A stretch of DNA of 64,000 nt from Enterobacter asburiae (GTDB lineage Bacteria; Pseudomonadota; Gammaproteobacteria; Enterobacterales; Enterobacteriaceae). The DNA is taken from positions 1,116,001 to 1,180,000 of the forward strand of contig NZ_CP102247.1 of NCBI RefSeq assembly GCF_024599655.1, written 5' to 3'. Shown here one piece after another: positions 50,744 through 58,936 of the stretch (its first letter is position 1; every line of letters begins with the position of its first letter). Both the position numbers and the translations under genes were made by a program. A model generated the notes under the pieces. That model did no database searches. It saw only the letters and a list, made by a program, of their open reading frames with translations, and had not been told where the DNA came from.

Positions 50744-51393
50744 TGAATTTAAATAATTTAGATGCAGTAGAATGGCTTAAAACACTCCCGACTGGGAGTG
50801 TTGATCTTTTTGTGACAGATCCTCCGTACGAATCACTTGAAAAACATAGAAAAGTAGGAACGACAACTCGTTTGAAAGTAAGTAAGTCGTCAAGTAATGA
50901 GTGGTTCTCTATCTTCCCAAATCATAGGTTTGGAGAGCTTTTGACGGAAATGTACCGTGTTCTTAAAAATAATCGACATGCTTATATTTTTTGTGATCAA
51001 GAAACCATGTTCCACTTGAAACCAGTTGCTGAAGATGTAGGCTTTAAATTTTGGAAGCCGATTGTCTGGAACAAAATGTCAATTGGAATGGGGTATCATT
51101 ATCGTGCCAAATATGAGTTTGTATTATTTTTTGAAAAAGGTAAGAGGAAACTCAATAACTTGGGTATACCTGACATTCTTGAGGCTAAGAGAGTTGCAAG
51201 AGGATATCCAACCGAAAAACCTGTTGATCTAATGAAGATATTGATTGAACAAAGTACCATTCAAGGTGAATCTGTTTGTGATCCATTTTTTGGCTCCGGT
51301 GCCGTTTTAATTGCTGCTTCTGAACTGGGACGTACGTGTTTAGGAACAGATATTTCACCATCAGCGCATTCTTACTTAAAAAATAGGTTGTGA
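50722..51393 (+). CDS. Orphan N6-adenine/N4-cytosine DNA methyltransferase
   Basis: A 223-aa amino-methyltransferase. The catalytic motif IV is TDPPYE at about residues 32-37, and the SAM-binding motif I is DPFFGSGA near 191-198, in the order (IV before I) of the beta class. A target-recognition-sized insert lies between. Start options: ATG at 50722, inside the zinc-ribbon gene, or ATG at 50743, which overlaps its stop as TAATG. No restriction endonuclease gene is adjacent. It is AT-rich relative to the core, and likely acquired. Confidence 0.85.
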   Translation: MQYSDNLMNLNNLDAVEWLKTLPTGSVDLFVTDPPYESLEKHRKVGTTTRLKVSKSSSNEWFSIFPNHRFGELLTEMYRVLKNNRHAYIFCDQETMFHLKPVAEDVGFKFWKPIVWNKMSIGMGYHYRAKYEFVLFFEKGKRKLNNLGIPDILEAKRVARGYPTEKPVDLMKILIEQSTIQGESVCDPFFGSGAVLIAASELGRTCLGTDISPSAHSYLKNRL

Positions 51394-51765
51394 TTAGAAC
51401 GGGTATAATAAATTACCGACCACTATATAATGATAATTTTCTATATCGATAGATGCTACTAACTGATTAATGATGTTAATGATGCTGACTTCTTTTTAGT
51501 GGTCTTTTTATCTTTTAAGTGCGTTGAATGAAGCCCCCTATTAATAACTAAAAAATATTACGCCGATAGGATGTCGGCATCTTCTTTATTTGAACTAAGT
51601 CACAAAAAATGAATGGAACTGAAACGGTTCTATTTACAGTCTGGCTTGCTCTTACCGGAATTTCATAGTCTTTAAGCGTCTCGTAATTAATAAAGCTTTA
51701 TAATATGTCTTAAAGGTGTGAATTTAATCAGTTCTCTTCGGACTTCGCGGGACAAATTGCAGACA
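51394..51765. other. AT-rich gap between the methyltransferase gene and ssrA
   Basis: A 372-bp stretch of low GC with no credible gene or repeat. It lies on the 3' side of ssrA, the usual insertion edge of ssrA-targeting elements. No second copy of the ssrA 3' end was found within the window. Confidence 0.55.
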
Positions 51766-51798
51766 CAAAAAAGCCCGCAGGGCTTGCGCCGTGCGGGC
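51766..51798 (-). terminator. Terminator downstream of ssrA
   Basis: GCCCGCA (51773-51779) pairs with TGCGGGC (51792-51798). On the minus strand a TTTTTT run follows. It lies about 50 nt beyond the mature tmRNA 3' end. Confidence 0.75.
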
Positions 51799-51845
51799 TC
51801 TTAGGACTTCATCGGATGACTCTGGTAATCACCGATGGAGAATTT

Positions 51846-52209
51846 TGGTGGAGCTGGCGGGAGTTGAACCCGCGTCCGAAATTTCTACATCCTCGGTACT
51901 ACATGCTTAGTTTGTCTTTACATTCGCACGCCAGCTGCGGACAGACACGCCACTAACGAACTAGCCTGATTAGTTTTAACGCTTCAACCCCAGGCAGGGC
52001 TTCCACGCGATCTCTTTTGGGTTTGACCTCTCTTTGATCCCCGTCTTAAGAGCGGAAGCTAGGGAGAGAGGGCTCAGAGCAGGTTATTAAGCTGCTAAAG
52101 CGTAGTTTTCGTCGTTTGCGACTATTTTTTTGCGGCTTTTAACGAGGCAAACCGCCCCTCGGCATGCACCTTGGGTTTCGCAAATCCCGTCGAATCCAGA
52201 ATCAGCCCC
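51846..52209 (-). ncRNA. ssrA: tmRNA
   Basis: Transfer-messenger RNA that rescues stalled ribosomes, about 364 nt (E. coli 363). The 5' end reads GGGGCTGATTCTGGATTC. The tRNA-like 3' part ends GGTTCAACTCCCGCCAGCTC then CACCA. The reading frame for the degradation tag, ANDENYALAA and a stop, is at 52087-52119, the enteric tag. It acts with SmpB, encoded just upstream on the same strand. Confidence 0.98.
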
Positions 52210-52298
52210 AATAGTGTTGAACTGAGTATACCAGATTTCACTTCCTGGATACCAGCCCGGAACGCTAACTTATTGAATAGTACAATAAGTGTGCAGAA

Positions 52299-52781
52299 TC
52301 AACGTCCTGCGTTTTTCATGATGCGCGCTTTGTCCAACTGCCACTCGCGCTCTTTCAGGTCAGTACGTTTGTCGTGCTGTTTTTTACCCTTCGCGACGCC
52401 AACTTTCACTTTGCACCAGGCGTTTTTCCAGTACAGCGACAGGGCGACCACGGTGAAACCTTCACGGTTGATGCGTCCGTAGAGGGATTCCAGCTCACGC
52501 TTGTTCAGCAGCAGCTTGCGGGTGCGCGTTGGGTCACACACGTAGTGTGAGGAGGCGACGGTCAGCGGCGTAAAGTTCGCGCCGAACAGGAAGGCTTCGC
52601 CATCTTTCAGGATCACGTAGCTATCGCCGATGTTGGCTTTCCCGGCGCGCAGCGATTTTACTTCCCAGCCCTGCAACGCAAGGCCAGCTTCGAATTCTTC
52701 TTCAATGAAATACTCGTGGCGAGCACGCTTGTTGAGCGCAATGGTCGCCGAGCCTGGTTTATGTGCTTTTTTCTTCGTCAT
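52299..52781 (-). CDS. smpB: tmRNA-binding protein SmpB
   Basis: Partner of tmRNA in trans-translation, 160 aa (the E. coli length). Core segments LALQGWEVKSLRAGKANIGD and NRRARHEYF-like N-terminal (NKRARHEYFIEEEFEAG), plus the basic C-terminal tail needed in the decoding centre (KKQHDKRTDLKEREWQLDKA). It is on the same strand and 89 bp upstream of ssrA. Confidence 0.97.
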   Translation of the reverse strand: MTKKKAHKPGSATIALNKRARHEYFIEEEFEAGLALQGWEVKSLRAGKANIGDSYVILKDGEAFLFGANFTPLTVASSHYVCDPTRTRKLLLNKRELESLYGRINREGFTVVALSLYWKNAWCKVKVGVAKGKKQHDKRTDLKEREWQLDKARIMKNAGR

Positions 52782-52898
52782 AAGTGTCGTAAAGCCGTCG
52801 GTAATCTGATTTCAAAAAGTCACCTCATTGCGTCCTGTGAGGTCTAACGCGCTATCTTAGCACGAGATGAGGCTTAGCGTTTTTTTAACAGGTGATAA

Positions 52899-53375
52899 AT
52901 GTTATTATTTGTCCGTTGTGTGACCATGGGAAATGCTATGCCTCAGATTAGCCGTACTGCGCTCGTGCCTTACAGCGCGGAACAAATGTATCAGTTAGTG
53001 AACGATGTTCAGTCTTATCCAGAATTTATTCCGGGATGCACCGGGAGCCGCGTTCTGGAGTCCGGCCCGACGCAGATGACCGCGGCGGTGGATGTCTCCA
53101 AAGCGGGGATCAGCAAGACGTTCACCACCCGCAATACGCTGACCAACAATCAGAGTATTTTGATGCATCTGGTGGATGGTCCGTTTAAAACCCTGATGGG
53201 GGGCTGGAAGTTTACGCCGCTGAGCGCTGACGCCTGCCGCATCGAGTTCCAGCTGGACTTTGAATTTACCAATAAGCTGATTGAGCTGGCGTTTGGCCGC
53301 ATCTTTAAAGAGCTGGCATCCAATATGGTTCAGGCGTTCACCACCCGCGCCAAAGAGGTTTACAGTGTCGCATAA
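52899..53375 (+). CDS. ratA: Ribosome association toxin RatA (START/Coq10-like)
   Basis: A START/polyketide-cyclase-like protein, reported in E. coli to bind the 50S subunit and block 70S formation. It is homologous to the ubiquinone chaperone Coq10. It is 158 aa. The conserved SRTALVPYSAEQMYQLVNDV and LDFEFTNKLIELAFGR are present. The start at 52899 has AGGTGATAA upstream and gives the E. coli length. MPQISRT at 52938 is an alternative. It is 10 bp overlapping ratB. Confidence 0.95.
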   Translation: MLLFVRCVTMGNAMPQISRTALVPYSAEQMYQLVNDVQSYPEFIPGCTGSRVLESGPTQMTAAVDVSKAGISKTFTTRNTLTNNQSILMHLVDGPFKTLMGGWKFTPLSADACRIEFQLDFEFTNKLIELAFGRIFKELASNMVQAFTTRAKEVYSVA

Positions 53376-53652
53376 GATTGCTGTAGAAGTGGTGTACGCG
53401 CTGCCGGAGAAGCAGTATCTGCAGCGCGTGACGCTGGAAGAGGGGGCAACCGTTGAGGCAGCTATCCGCGCGTCCGGCATCCTTGAGCTTCGCAGCGATA
53501 TCGACCTGGCGAAGAATAAGGTCGGGATTTACAGCCGTCCGGTGAAGCTGGGTGATGTGCTGAAAGAGGGCGACCGGGTTGAGATTTATCGTCCGCTGAT
53601 TGCCGACCCGAAAGAGCTGCGTCGTCAGCGTGCGGAGAAGGCGGGTAAGTAG
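53365..53652 (+). CDS. ratB: RnfH-family ubiquitin-like-fold protein (RatB)
   Basis: A 95-aa UPF0125/RnfH-family protein starting with GTG (MSHKIAVEVVYALPEKQY), overlapping the ratA stop. It has the beta-grasp pattern VEVVYALPEKQYLQRVTLEE, and a tail IYRPLIADPKELRRQRAEK as in E. coli. Its role as an antitoxin to RatA was not supported in E. coli, so the function is open. Confidence 0.94.
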   Translation: MSHKIAVEVVYALPEKQYLQRVTLEEGATVEAAIRASGILELRSDIDLAKNKVGIYSRPVKLGDVLKEGDRVEIYRPLIADPKELRRQRAEKAGK

Positions 53653-53661
53653 CGCTTTCTC

Positions 53662-53691
53662 CCCCGGTGGCGCTTCGCTTACCGGGGCTAC
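53662..53691. repeat. Single REP-like unit
   Basis: CCCCGGTGGCGCTTCGCTTA then CCGGGGCTACG, a GC-rich imperfect palindrome just after the ratB stop. Confidence 0.7.
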
Positions 53692-53714
53692 GATTCTGCG
53701 CAAGAATTCTGATA

Positions 53715-53743
53715 CAAAAAAGGTGCTCAATGAGCACCTTTTT
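53715..53743. terminator. Bidirectional terminator between ratB and bamE
   Basis: AAAAAAGGTGCTCA and TGAGCACCTTTTT form an 8-bp perfect stem flanked by A and T runs on both sides, suited to both convergent transcripts. Confidence 0.9.
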
Positions 53744-53760
53744 GCATTTCTGACTTCTGA

Positions 53761-54099
53761 TTATTTGGTCAGGGCAGGCTTGTTGTCGATGTTGGTCAAC
53801 ACACCGGCGCTGCTGAAGGTCAGCGTCAGGGTCTGCTGGGTCGCATCTTCGTGGCCCGGCTTCTGACGGAATACATAGAACCAGGTGTTAGTGCCGAACG
53901 GATCGGACATCATCGGGGTTCCCAGTGCATAAGCGACCTGCTGTTGTGTCATCCCCACACGGATTTTGGACACATCGTTAGGGGTAAGGTAGTTCCCCTG
54001 GTTGATGTCAGGACGGTAAACCACTTTCTCCAGAGTGGAACAGCCTGCGGTCAACATCAGAAGAACCGCTGCGGCAGCGGTCAGCATTTTACAACGCAT
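53761..54099 (-). CDS. bamE: Outer-membrane assembly lipoprotein BamE
   Basis: Subunit of the BAM complex that folds beta-barrel proteins, 112 aa. Lipoprotein signal MRCKMLTAAAAVLLMLTAGC (lipobox TAGC, Cys20). The BamE fold is visible in VYRPDINQGNYLTPNDVSKI and GMTQQQVAYALGTPMMSDPF. It is monocistronic, downstream of recN and convergent with ratB. Confidence 0.97.
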   Translation of the reverse strand: MRCKMLTAAAAVLLMLTAGCSTLEKVVYRPDINQGNYLTPNDVSKIRVGMTQQQVAYALGTPMMSDPFGTNTWFYVFRQKPGHEDATQQTLTLTFSSAGVLTNIDNKPALTK

Positions 54100-54237
54100 A
54101 GTGATTTGATTCCTTTTCGGGCCCGAGCAGAACGCGGCTCATATGTAATATGCCGATGATAATAGACCTTGCCCCACTTTGAAACCGGTCTGGCGGCGTT
54201 TTTGTTGTTCTGTATGACCCTGAGATCCCGAAAAAGT

Positions 54238-55899
54238 TTATGCCGCCAGCAGTTCTTTCGCGTTCGCGAGCGTGTTACGCGTGACTTCGCTGCCGCCGAG
54301 CAGGCGTGCAAGCTCCTGCAGGCGCGCACGTTTATCCAGCGGCTTCATGTGCGTTTCGGTCATTTCACCGTCGGTTTCTTTGCTGACGATAAAGTGATGA
54401 TGACCACAGCCCGCGACCTGTGGCAGGTGGGTGACACACATCACCTGCGTTGATTCGCCTAGCTGGCGCAGCAGTTTACCTACTACCGCCGCCGTTGGGC
54501 CACTGATACCTACATCCACTTCATCGAAAATCAGCGCCGGAGTTTCCATTTTACGCGCGGTAATCACCTGAATCGCCAGTGCAATACGCGACAGTTCACC
54601 GCCGGAGGCCACTTTGGAAATAGCCTGCAGCGGCTGCCCCGGGTTGGTGGTGACGCGGAACTCGATGCGGTCCGCACCTTCTGCCGTCAGGTGGTTCTCT
54701 TCAAAGCGGACATCAATGGTGAAGACGCCGTGCGGCATCGCCAGCGTGTGCATGCTGTCGGTGATGTGCTGGCTTAACTCCTGGGCGTAATGCTGACGGA
54801 TTTCATGCAGTTTTTGCGCTGTCGCCAGCGCCTGTTCATGGTGCAGGTTCACCGCCAGAGAGAGGGTTTCCTGCGAGTCAGCCTGATCGTCAAGCTGCTG
54901 CTGTTCTTCCAGCAGAGACTGATAGTAGCCTGGCAGCTCTTCCGGCGTGACGTGGTGCTTGCGCGCCAGTGAAATCTGACGGGAGATACGTTGCTCCAGC
55001 TCGAACAGACGGTTCGGGTCGAGATCCAGACGTTCACAGTAGTGGCGCAGTTCGTCGCTGGCTTCGGAGATCTGAATCGCCGCTTCTTCCAGCATATCCA
55101 GGACGCCTGAAAGCTTGCTGTCCATGCCGACCAGTTCGGTAATCAGCTGGCGGACGTTATACAGCTGGCTCTGCAGGTTCACGTCTTCGCCATCCGCCAG
55201 CAGGTTGAGCGCATTCTGACTGGTTGAGAGCAGGTGACCGCTGTTCGCCAGGCGTTTGTACTCTTCGTCGATTTGCTCAAACTCACCCGGCTGCGGGTTG
55301 AATTCGTTCAGCTCTTTAAGCTGGTACGCCAGCAGCTCCGCACGTGCGGCGCGCTCCTGGCTTTGCTGCTGGTGCTGAGCGAGCTCGCGGCAGCTCTGAT
55401 GCCACTGGCGATAGTGCTCCGCCATAAGCTGAGTAAGCGCGTACTCACCCGCATAGCCATCCAGCAGCGCTTTCTGCTGTTCTGGTTTGACGAGTTGCTG
55501 ATGCGCGTGCTGACCGTGGATCTGGATAAGCAGCTGGCCGAGTTCGCGAAGCTGGGAAAGCGGAACCGCCGTGCCGTTGATAAAGCCACGTGAACGACCG
55601 TCGCTGCTGATGACGCGGCGAAGTAAACACTCACGTCCATCTTCAAGCTGGTTCTGTTCCAGCCAGCGCTGGGCGGCAGGGGTGTCTTTCAGGGAGAAAC
55701 GGGCGCACAGGTCGGCACGGTTTGCGCCCATGCGCACCATATCGCCCTCTGCGCGGCCGCCAAGGCACAAGCCGAGGGCATCAATGGCAATGGATTTACC
55801 TGCGCCGGTTTCCCCGGTGATCGCCGTCATGCCGCTGTGGAAATCGATCTCAAGCTCACGAACAATGGCAAAGTTGCTGATGGTCAGTTGTGCCAGCAT
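54238..55899 (-). CDS. recN: DNA repair SMC-like ATPase RecN
   Basis: Cohesin-like ATPase for double-strand break repair, 553 aa (the E. coli length). N-terminal Walker A is TAITGETGAGKSIAID (near residues 28-43). A long coiled-coil covers about 150-370. The C-terminal signature and Walker B lie in VASGGELSRIALAIQV and ALIFDEVDVGISG. The start MLAQLTISNF lies below two LexA boxes. SOS induction is established for E. coli recN. Confidence 0.97.
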   Translation of the reverse strand: MLAQLTISNFAIVRELEIDFHSGMTAITGETGAGKSIAIDALGLCLGGRAEGDMVRMGANRADLCARFSLKDTPAAQRWLEQNQLEDGRECLLRRVISSDGRSRGFINGTAVPLSQLRELGQLLIQIHGQHAHQQLVKPEQQKALLDGYAGEYALTQLMAEHYRQWHQSCRELAQHQQQSQERAARAELLAYQLKELNEFNPQPGEFEQIDEEYKRLANSGHLLSTSQNALNLLADGEDVNLQSQLYNVRQLITELVGMDSKLSGVLDMLEEAAIQISEASDELRHYCERLDLDPNRLFELEQRISRQISLARKHHVTPEELPGYYQSLLEEQQQLDDQADSQETLSLAVNLHHEQALATAQKLHEIRQHYAQELSQHITDSMHTLAMPHGVFTIDVRFEENHLTAEGADRIEFRVTTNPGQPLQAISKVASGGELSRIALAIQVITARKMETPALIFDEVDVGISGPTAAVVGKLLRQLGESTQVMCVTHLPQVAGCGHHHFIVSKETDGEMTETHMKPLDKRARLQELARLLGGSEVTRNTLANAKELLAA

Positions 55900-55927
55900 A
55901 ATTGTTTTCCTGTATGAAAAACCATGA

Positions 55928-55965
55928 CTGTGTTTTCATACAGTATAAACTGGTTTTATATACAG
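55928..55965 (-). promoter_or_regulatory. Tandem LexA boxes upstream of recN
   Basis: CTGTGTTTTCATACAG (55928-55943) and CTGGTTTTATATACAG (55950-55965) both fit CTG-N10-CAG. They are spaced 22 bp apart, 29 bp upstream of recN, as in E. coli. Confidence 0.9.
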
Positions 55966-55984
55966 TAAAGTACTGGATGCAAAA

Positions 55985-56863
55985 TCAGAACAATTTTTTT
56001 GACCAGCCAAGCTTCGAGCTTAATGTGTTGAAATAGCTGTAATCTTTCGGATGAATCAAATTCAGGTGGTAATCACACCGACGAATGAGGACATCTTCAC
56101 CTTCCTGGATCGGCAGCGCTATCTGGCTGTCGCAGCTGATCTCCAGGTCGTTACGGCGGTGCGAGAAGCGCAGACGTATCGTGCTGTCGCCGTTGATGAC
56201 CAGCGGGCGGGCGGAGAGCGTGTGCGGGAACATTGGCACCAGGGTAATGGCATCCAGCGAGGGTGTAAGGATCGGGCCGCCGGCAGAAAGCGAGTAGGCG
56301 GTTGAGCCGGTCGGGGTGGAGATAATCAGCCCGTCAGAACGCTGGGAGAAGGCAAAGATTTCGTCGATATAGACTTCGAACTCGATCATGTGCGCCACTT
56401 TACCAGGGTGAAGGACCACCTCGTTAATCGCGGTGCTGATGCGCTTCTGGCAGTCCTGTTGGCATACCTGCGCTTCCAGTAAAAAGCGTTTTTCACTGAT
56501 ATAGTGGCCTTCCAGCACGTCGGCCAGCTGCTGTTGCGCATTGTCCGGGTCAAGGTCGGTTAAAAAGCCGAGATTGCCACGGTTGATGCCGATGACCTTA
56601 ATGTCATAGCGCGCCAGCGTGCGGGCCGCACCGAGCATGTTGCCGTCGCCGCCCACTACCACGGCGAGATCGGCCTGTTGGCCAATTTCCGCCAGCGTGC
56701 CGGTTTTGACGCTCTTCAGCTGCAGCTCCTGGGCAATCTGCTGCTCGACCATCACTTCATAGCCTTTGCTACACAACCAGCGATACAACATTTCATGTGT
56801 CGTCAATGCGGTAGGGTGACGCGGATGCCCGACGATCCCAATACACCTGAAATGATTATTCAT
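55985..56863 (-). CDS. nadK: NAD kinase
   Basis: Phosphorylates NAD to NADP. It is 292 aa, as in E. coli, with the start at MNNHFRCIGIVGHPRHPTAL; a longer in-frame extension is ignored. Motifs: the nucleotide loop VVVGGDGNMLGAAR (GGDGN) and the NE-containing AINEVVLHPGKVAHM, plus the SDGLIISTPTGSTAYSLSAG block. It is divergent from grpE. Confidence 0.97.
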   Translation of the reverse strand: MNNHFRCIGIVGHPRHPTALTTHEMLYRWLCSKGYEVMVEQQIAQELQLKSVKTGTLAEIGQQADLAVVVGGDGNMLGAARTLARYDIKVIGINRGNLGFLTDLDPDNAQQQLADVLEGHYISEKRFLLEAQVCQQDCQKRISTAINEVVLHPGKVAHMIEFEVYIDEIFAFSQRSDGLIISTPTGSTAYSLSAGGPILTPSLDAITLVPMFPHTLSARPLVINGDSTIRLRFSHRRNDLEISCDSQIALPIQEGEDVLIRRCDYHLNLIHPKDYSYFNTLSSKLGWSKKLF

Positions 56864-56912
56864 TTTCTGGAGGTCCTTGTGCCTGATGAATGATGACAAT
56901 CTGTCTTGTTCC

Positions 56913-56938
56913 CTTGAATCCCGGAAACTGATCCCCAT
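56913..56938 (+). promoter_or_regulatory. Sigma-32 heat-shock promoter of grpE
   Basis: CTTGAA (56913-56918) and CCCCAT (56933-56938) are separated by 14 bp, the RpoH consensus layout, 48 bp upstream of the grpE start. GrpE is a classical sigma-32 regulon member. Confidence 0.9.
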
Positions 56939-56985
56939 AATAAGCGAAGTTAGCGAGATGAATGCAGAAAAACGCGGAGAAATTC

Positions 56986-57579
56986 ATGAGTAGTAAAGAA
57001 CAGAAAACGCCTGAGGGGCAAGCCCCTGAAGAAATTATCACGGAACAGCACGATGAAGTTGAGGCTGTAGAGCCAGACGCATCTGCTGAGCAGGTGGACC
57101 CGCGCGATGAAAAAATTGCGAATCTGGAAGCCCAGCTGGTAGAAGCACAGAATCGCGAACGCGATGGTGTTCTGCGCATCAAGGCGGAAATGGAAAACCT
57201 GCGTCGTCGTACCGAGCAGGACGTTGAGAAGGCGCATAAATTTGCGCTGGAGAAATTCGTCAACGAACTGCTGCCGGTAATTGATAGCCTCGATCGCGCG
57301 TTGGAAGTGGCTGACAAAGCGAATCCGGACAACGCGGCGATGATCGAAGGTATCGAACTGACGCTGAAATCCATGCTCGACGTGGTGCGTAAGTTTGGCG
57401 TGGAAGTTATTGCCGATACCGACGTACCGCTGGATCCAAACGTTCACCAGGCGATTGCTATGGTGGAGTCCGAAGAGGTGGAAGCCGGTAAGGTGCTGGG
57501 CGTGATGCAGAAAGGTTACACCCTGAACGGCCGTACCATTCGCGCTGCGATGGTGACCGTGGCGAAAGCGAAAGCGTAA
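56986..57579 (+). CDS. grpE: Nucleotide exchange factor GrpE
   Basis: Releases ADP from DnaK. It is 197 aa, the E. coli length, with the start at MSSKEQKTPEGQAP, chosen over an in-frame upstream ATG. It has a disordered acidic N-terminus, a long paired helix (about 50-130: LEAQLVEAQNRERDGVLRIK, FALEKFVNELLPVIDSLDRA) and a C-terminal beta domain with VLGVMQKGYTLNGRTIRAA. Confidence 0.97.
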   Translation: MSSKEQKTPEGQAPEEIITEQHDEVEAVEPDASAEQVDPRDEKIANLEAQLVEAQNRERDGVLRIKAEMENLRRRTEQDVEKAHKFALEKFVNELLPVIDSLDRALEVADKANPDNAAMIEGIELTLKSMLDVVRKFGVEVIADTDVPLDPNVHQAIAMVESEEVEAGKVLGVMQKGYTLNGRTIRAAMVTVAKAKA

Positions 57580-57594
57580 TTTGCCATTCGTAGT

Positions 57595-57627
57595 GCCGGG
57601 TGGCGGCGTTCGCCTCACCCGGCCTAC
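57595..57627. repeat. Single REP unit after grpE
   Basis: GCCGGGTGGCGGCGTTCGCC then TCACCCGGCCTAC, the same unit type as at 23936, between the grpE and corB stops. Confidence 0.8.
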
Positions 57628-57631
57628 AGCC

Positions 57632-58918
57632 TTACTCAGCGATACTTTCGCGCAGGGGTTTAACGGGCAGGACTTTCACCTGCTTAATCATGTTGTCCTG
57701 CACGTCCAGGATATCAATATCGTACTGCTCAATGCGTACCCGCGTGCCCGCCGCCGGGATCTCTTCCAGCGCTTCCAGAATCATCCCGTTAATGGTTCGA
57801 GCCTCATCTTCCGGCAAATGCCAGTTAAAGGCTTTGTTGAGTTCACGAATGTTCGCACTACCGTCAATCAGCACCGAGCCGTCGTTTTGCGGGGTGACCT
57901 CTTCCGCGAGGGAAGGCGACATTGACGTGGTAAAGTCTCCGACAATTTCTTCCAGAATATCTTCGACCGTCACCAGCCCCTGAATATCGCCGTACTCATT
58001 GACCACCAGGCCGACCTTCTTCTTGTTGCGCTGGAATTTCACCAGCTGCGTGCTGAGCGGGGTTCCTTCCGGCACGTAGTAAATCTCGTCGGCGGCGCGC
58101 AGCATCACCTCTTTGGTGAACTCTTTTTTCTCGGTCATCAGACGGTAGGCTTCGCGCACGCGCAGCATGCTGATGGCGTCATCCAGCGAGTCGCGATACA
58201 GCACAATGCGCCCGTGCGGGGAGTGCGTCAGCTGGCGAACGATGGCTTTCCAGTCGTCATTGATGTCGATACCGACGATTTCGTTACGCGGCACCATGAT
58301 GTCGTTTACGCTCACCTTTTCCAGATCCAGCACCGACAGGAGCATGTCCTGATTGCGTCGGGAGATCTGCGAGCGGGATTCATGCACGATGGTGCGAAGC
58401 TCTTCTTTGCTGAGCGCGCTGCTGATGGTGACATCGGCTTTGATCCCCACCATCCGCATCAGTACGCGCGTCACCATGTTCAGCAGCCAGACCAGCGGCA
58501 TCATCAGGATCAGCAGCGGTGCCAGCAGGAAGCTGCTCGGGTAGGCCACTTTCTCAGGGTAAAGCGCGGCGATGGTTTTCGGCAGCACTTCGGCAAACAC
58601 CAGCACCACGAACGTCAGCACGCCGGTGGCAATCGCCACCCCGGCGTTGCCGTACAGGCGCATCCCGACAATAGTGCCGAGGGCGGAGGCCAGAATGTTG
58701 ACAAGGTTGTTGCCGATGAGCACCAGGCTTATCAGGCGATCCGGCTTGCGGAGCAGTTTTTCAACGCGACGTGCGGCACGGTTACCCTGCTTAGCGCGAT
58801 GACGTAACCGGTAGCGGTTTAAGGTCATCATGCCGGTTTCCGAGCCGGAGAAATAGGCGGAAATGACCACCATGACGATCAGGATAACGATCAGCGTGGT
58901 GGTAGAGATGTGTTCCAG
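57632..58918 (-). CDS. corB: CNNM/CorC-type transporter-associated protein CorB (YfjD)
   Basis: Membrane protein of the HlyC/CorC (CNNM) family linked to Mg/Co efflux, 428 aa: a DUF21 TM domain (about 1-180), a CBS pair (about 205-330) and a CorC_HlyC domain (about 345-420). No ATG, GTG or TTG occurs between the in-frame stop and residue 16. The preceding codons read CTG GAA CAC ATC, matching the known N-terminus MEHISTTTL, and AAAGGAG lies 6 bp upstream. The start is therefore inferred to be CTG at 58918. Starting at the internal ATG (58873) would remove half of TM1. Confidence 0.9.
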   Translation of the reverse strand: MEHISTTTLIVILIVMVVISAYFSGSETGMMTLNRYRLRHRAKQGNRAARRVEKLLRKPDRLISLVLIGNNLVNILASALGTIVGMRLYGNAGVAIATGVLTFVVLVFAEVLPKTIAALYPEKVAYPSSFLLAPLLILMMPLVWLLNMVTRVLMRMVGIKADVTISSALSKEELRTIVHESRSQISRRNQDMLLSVLDLEKVSVNDIMVPRNEIVGIDINDDWKAIVRQLTHSPHGRIVLYRDSLDDAISMLRVREAYRLMTEKKEFTKEVMLRAADEIYYVPEGTPLSTQLVKFQRNKKKVGLVVNEYGDIQGLVTVEDILEEIVGDFTTSMSPSLAEEVTPQNDGSVLIDGSANIRELNKAFNWHLPEDEARTINGMILEALEEIPAAGTRVRIEQYDIDILDVQDNMIKQVKVLPVKPLRESIAE

Positions 58919-58936
58919 GGGGAACTCCTTTGTTTC

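Noticed and set aside
51394..51845. Search for a duplicated ssrA 3' end (att site) or integrase
   Set aside because: No second copy of the ssrA 3' sequence and no integrase gene were found within the window.
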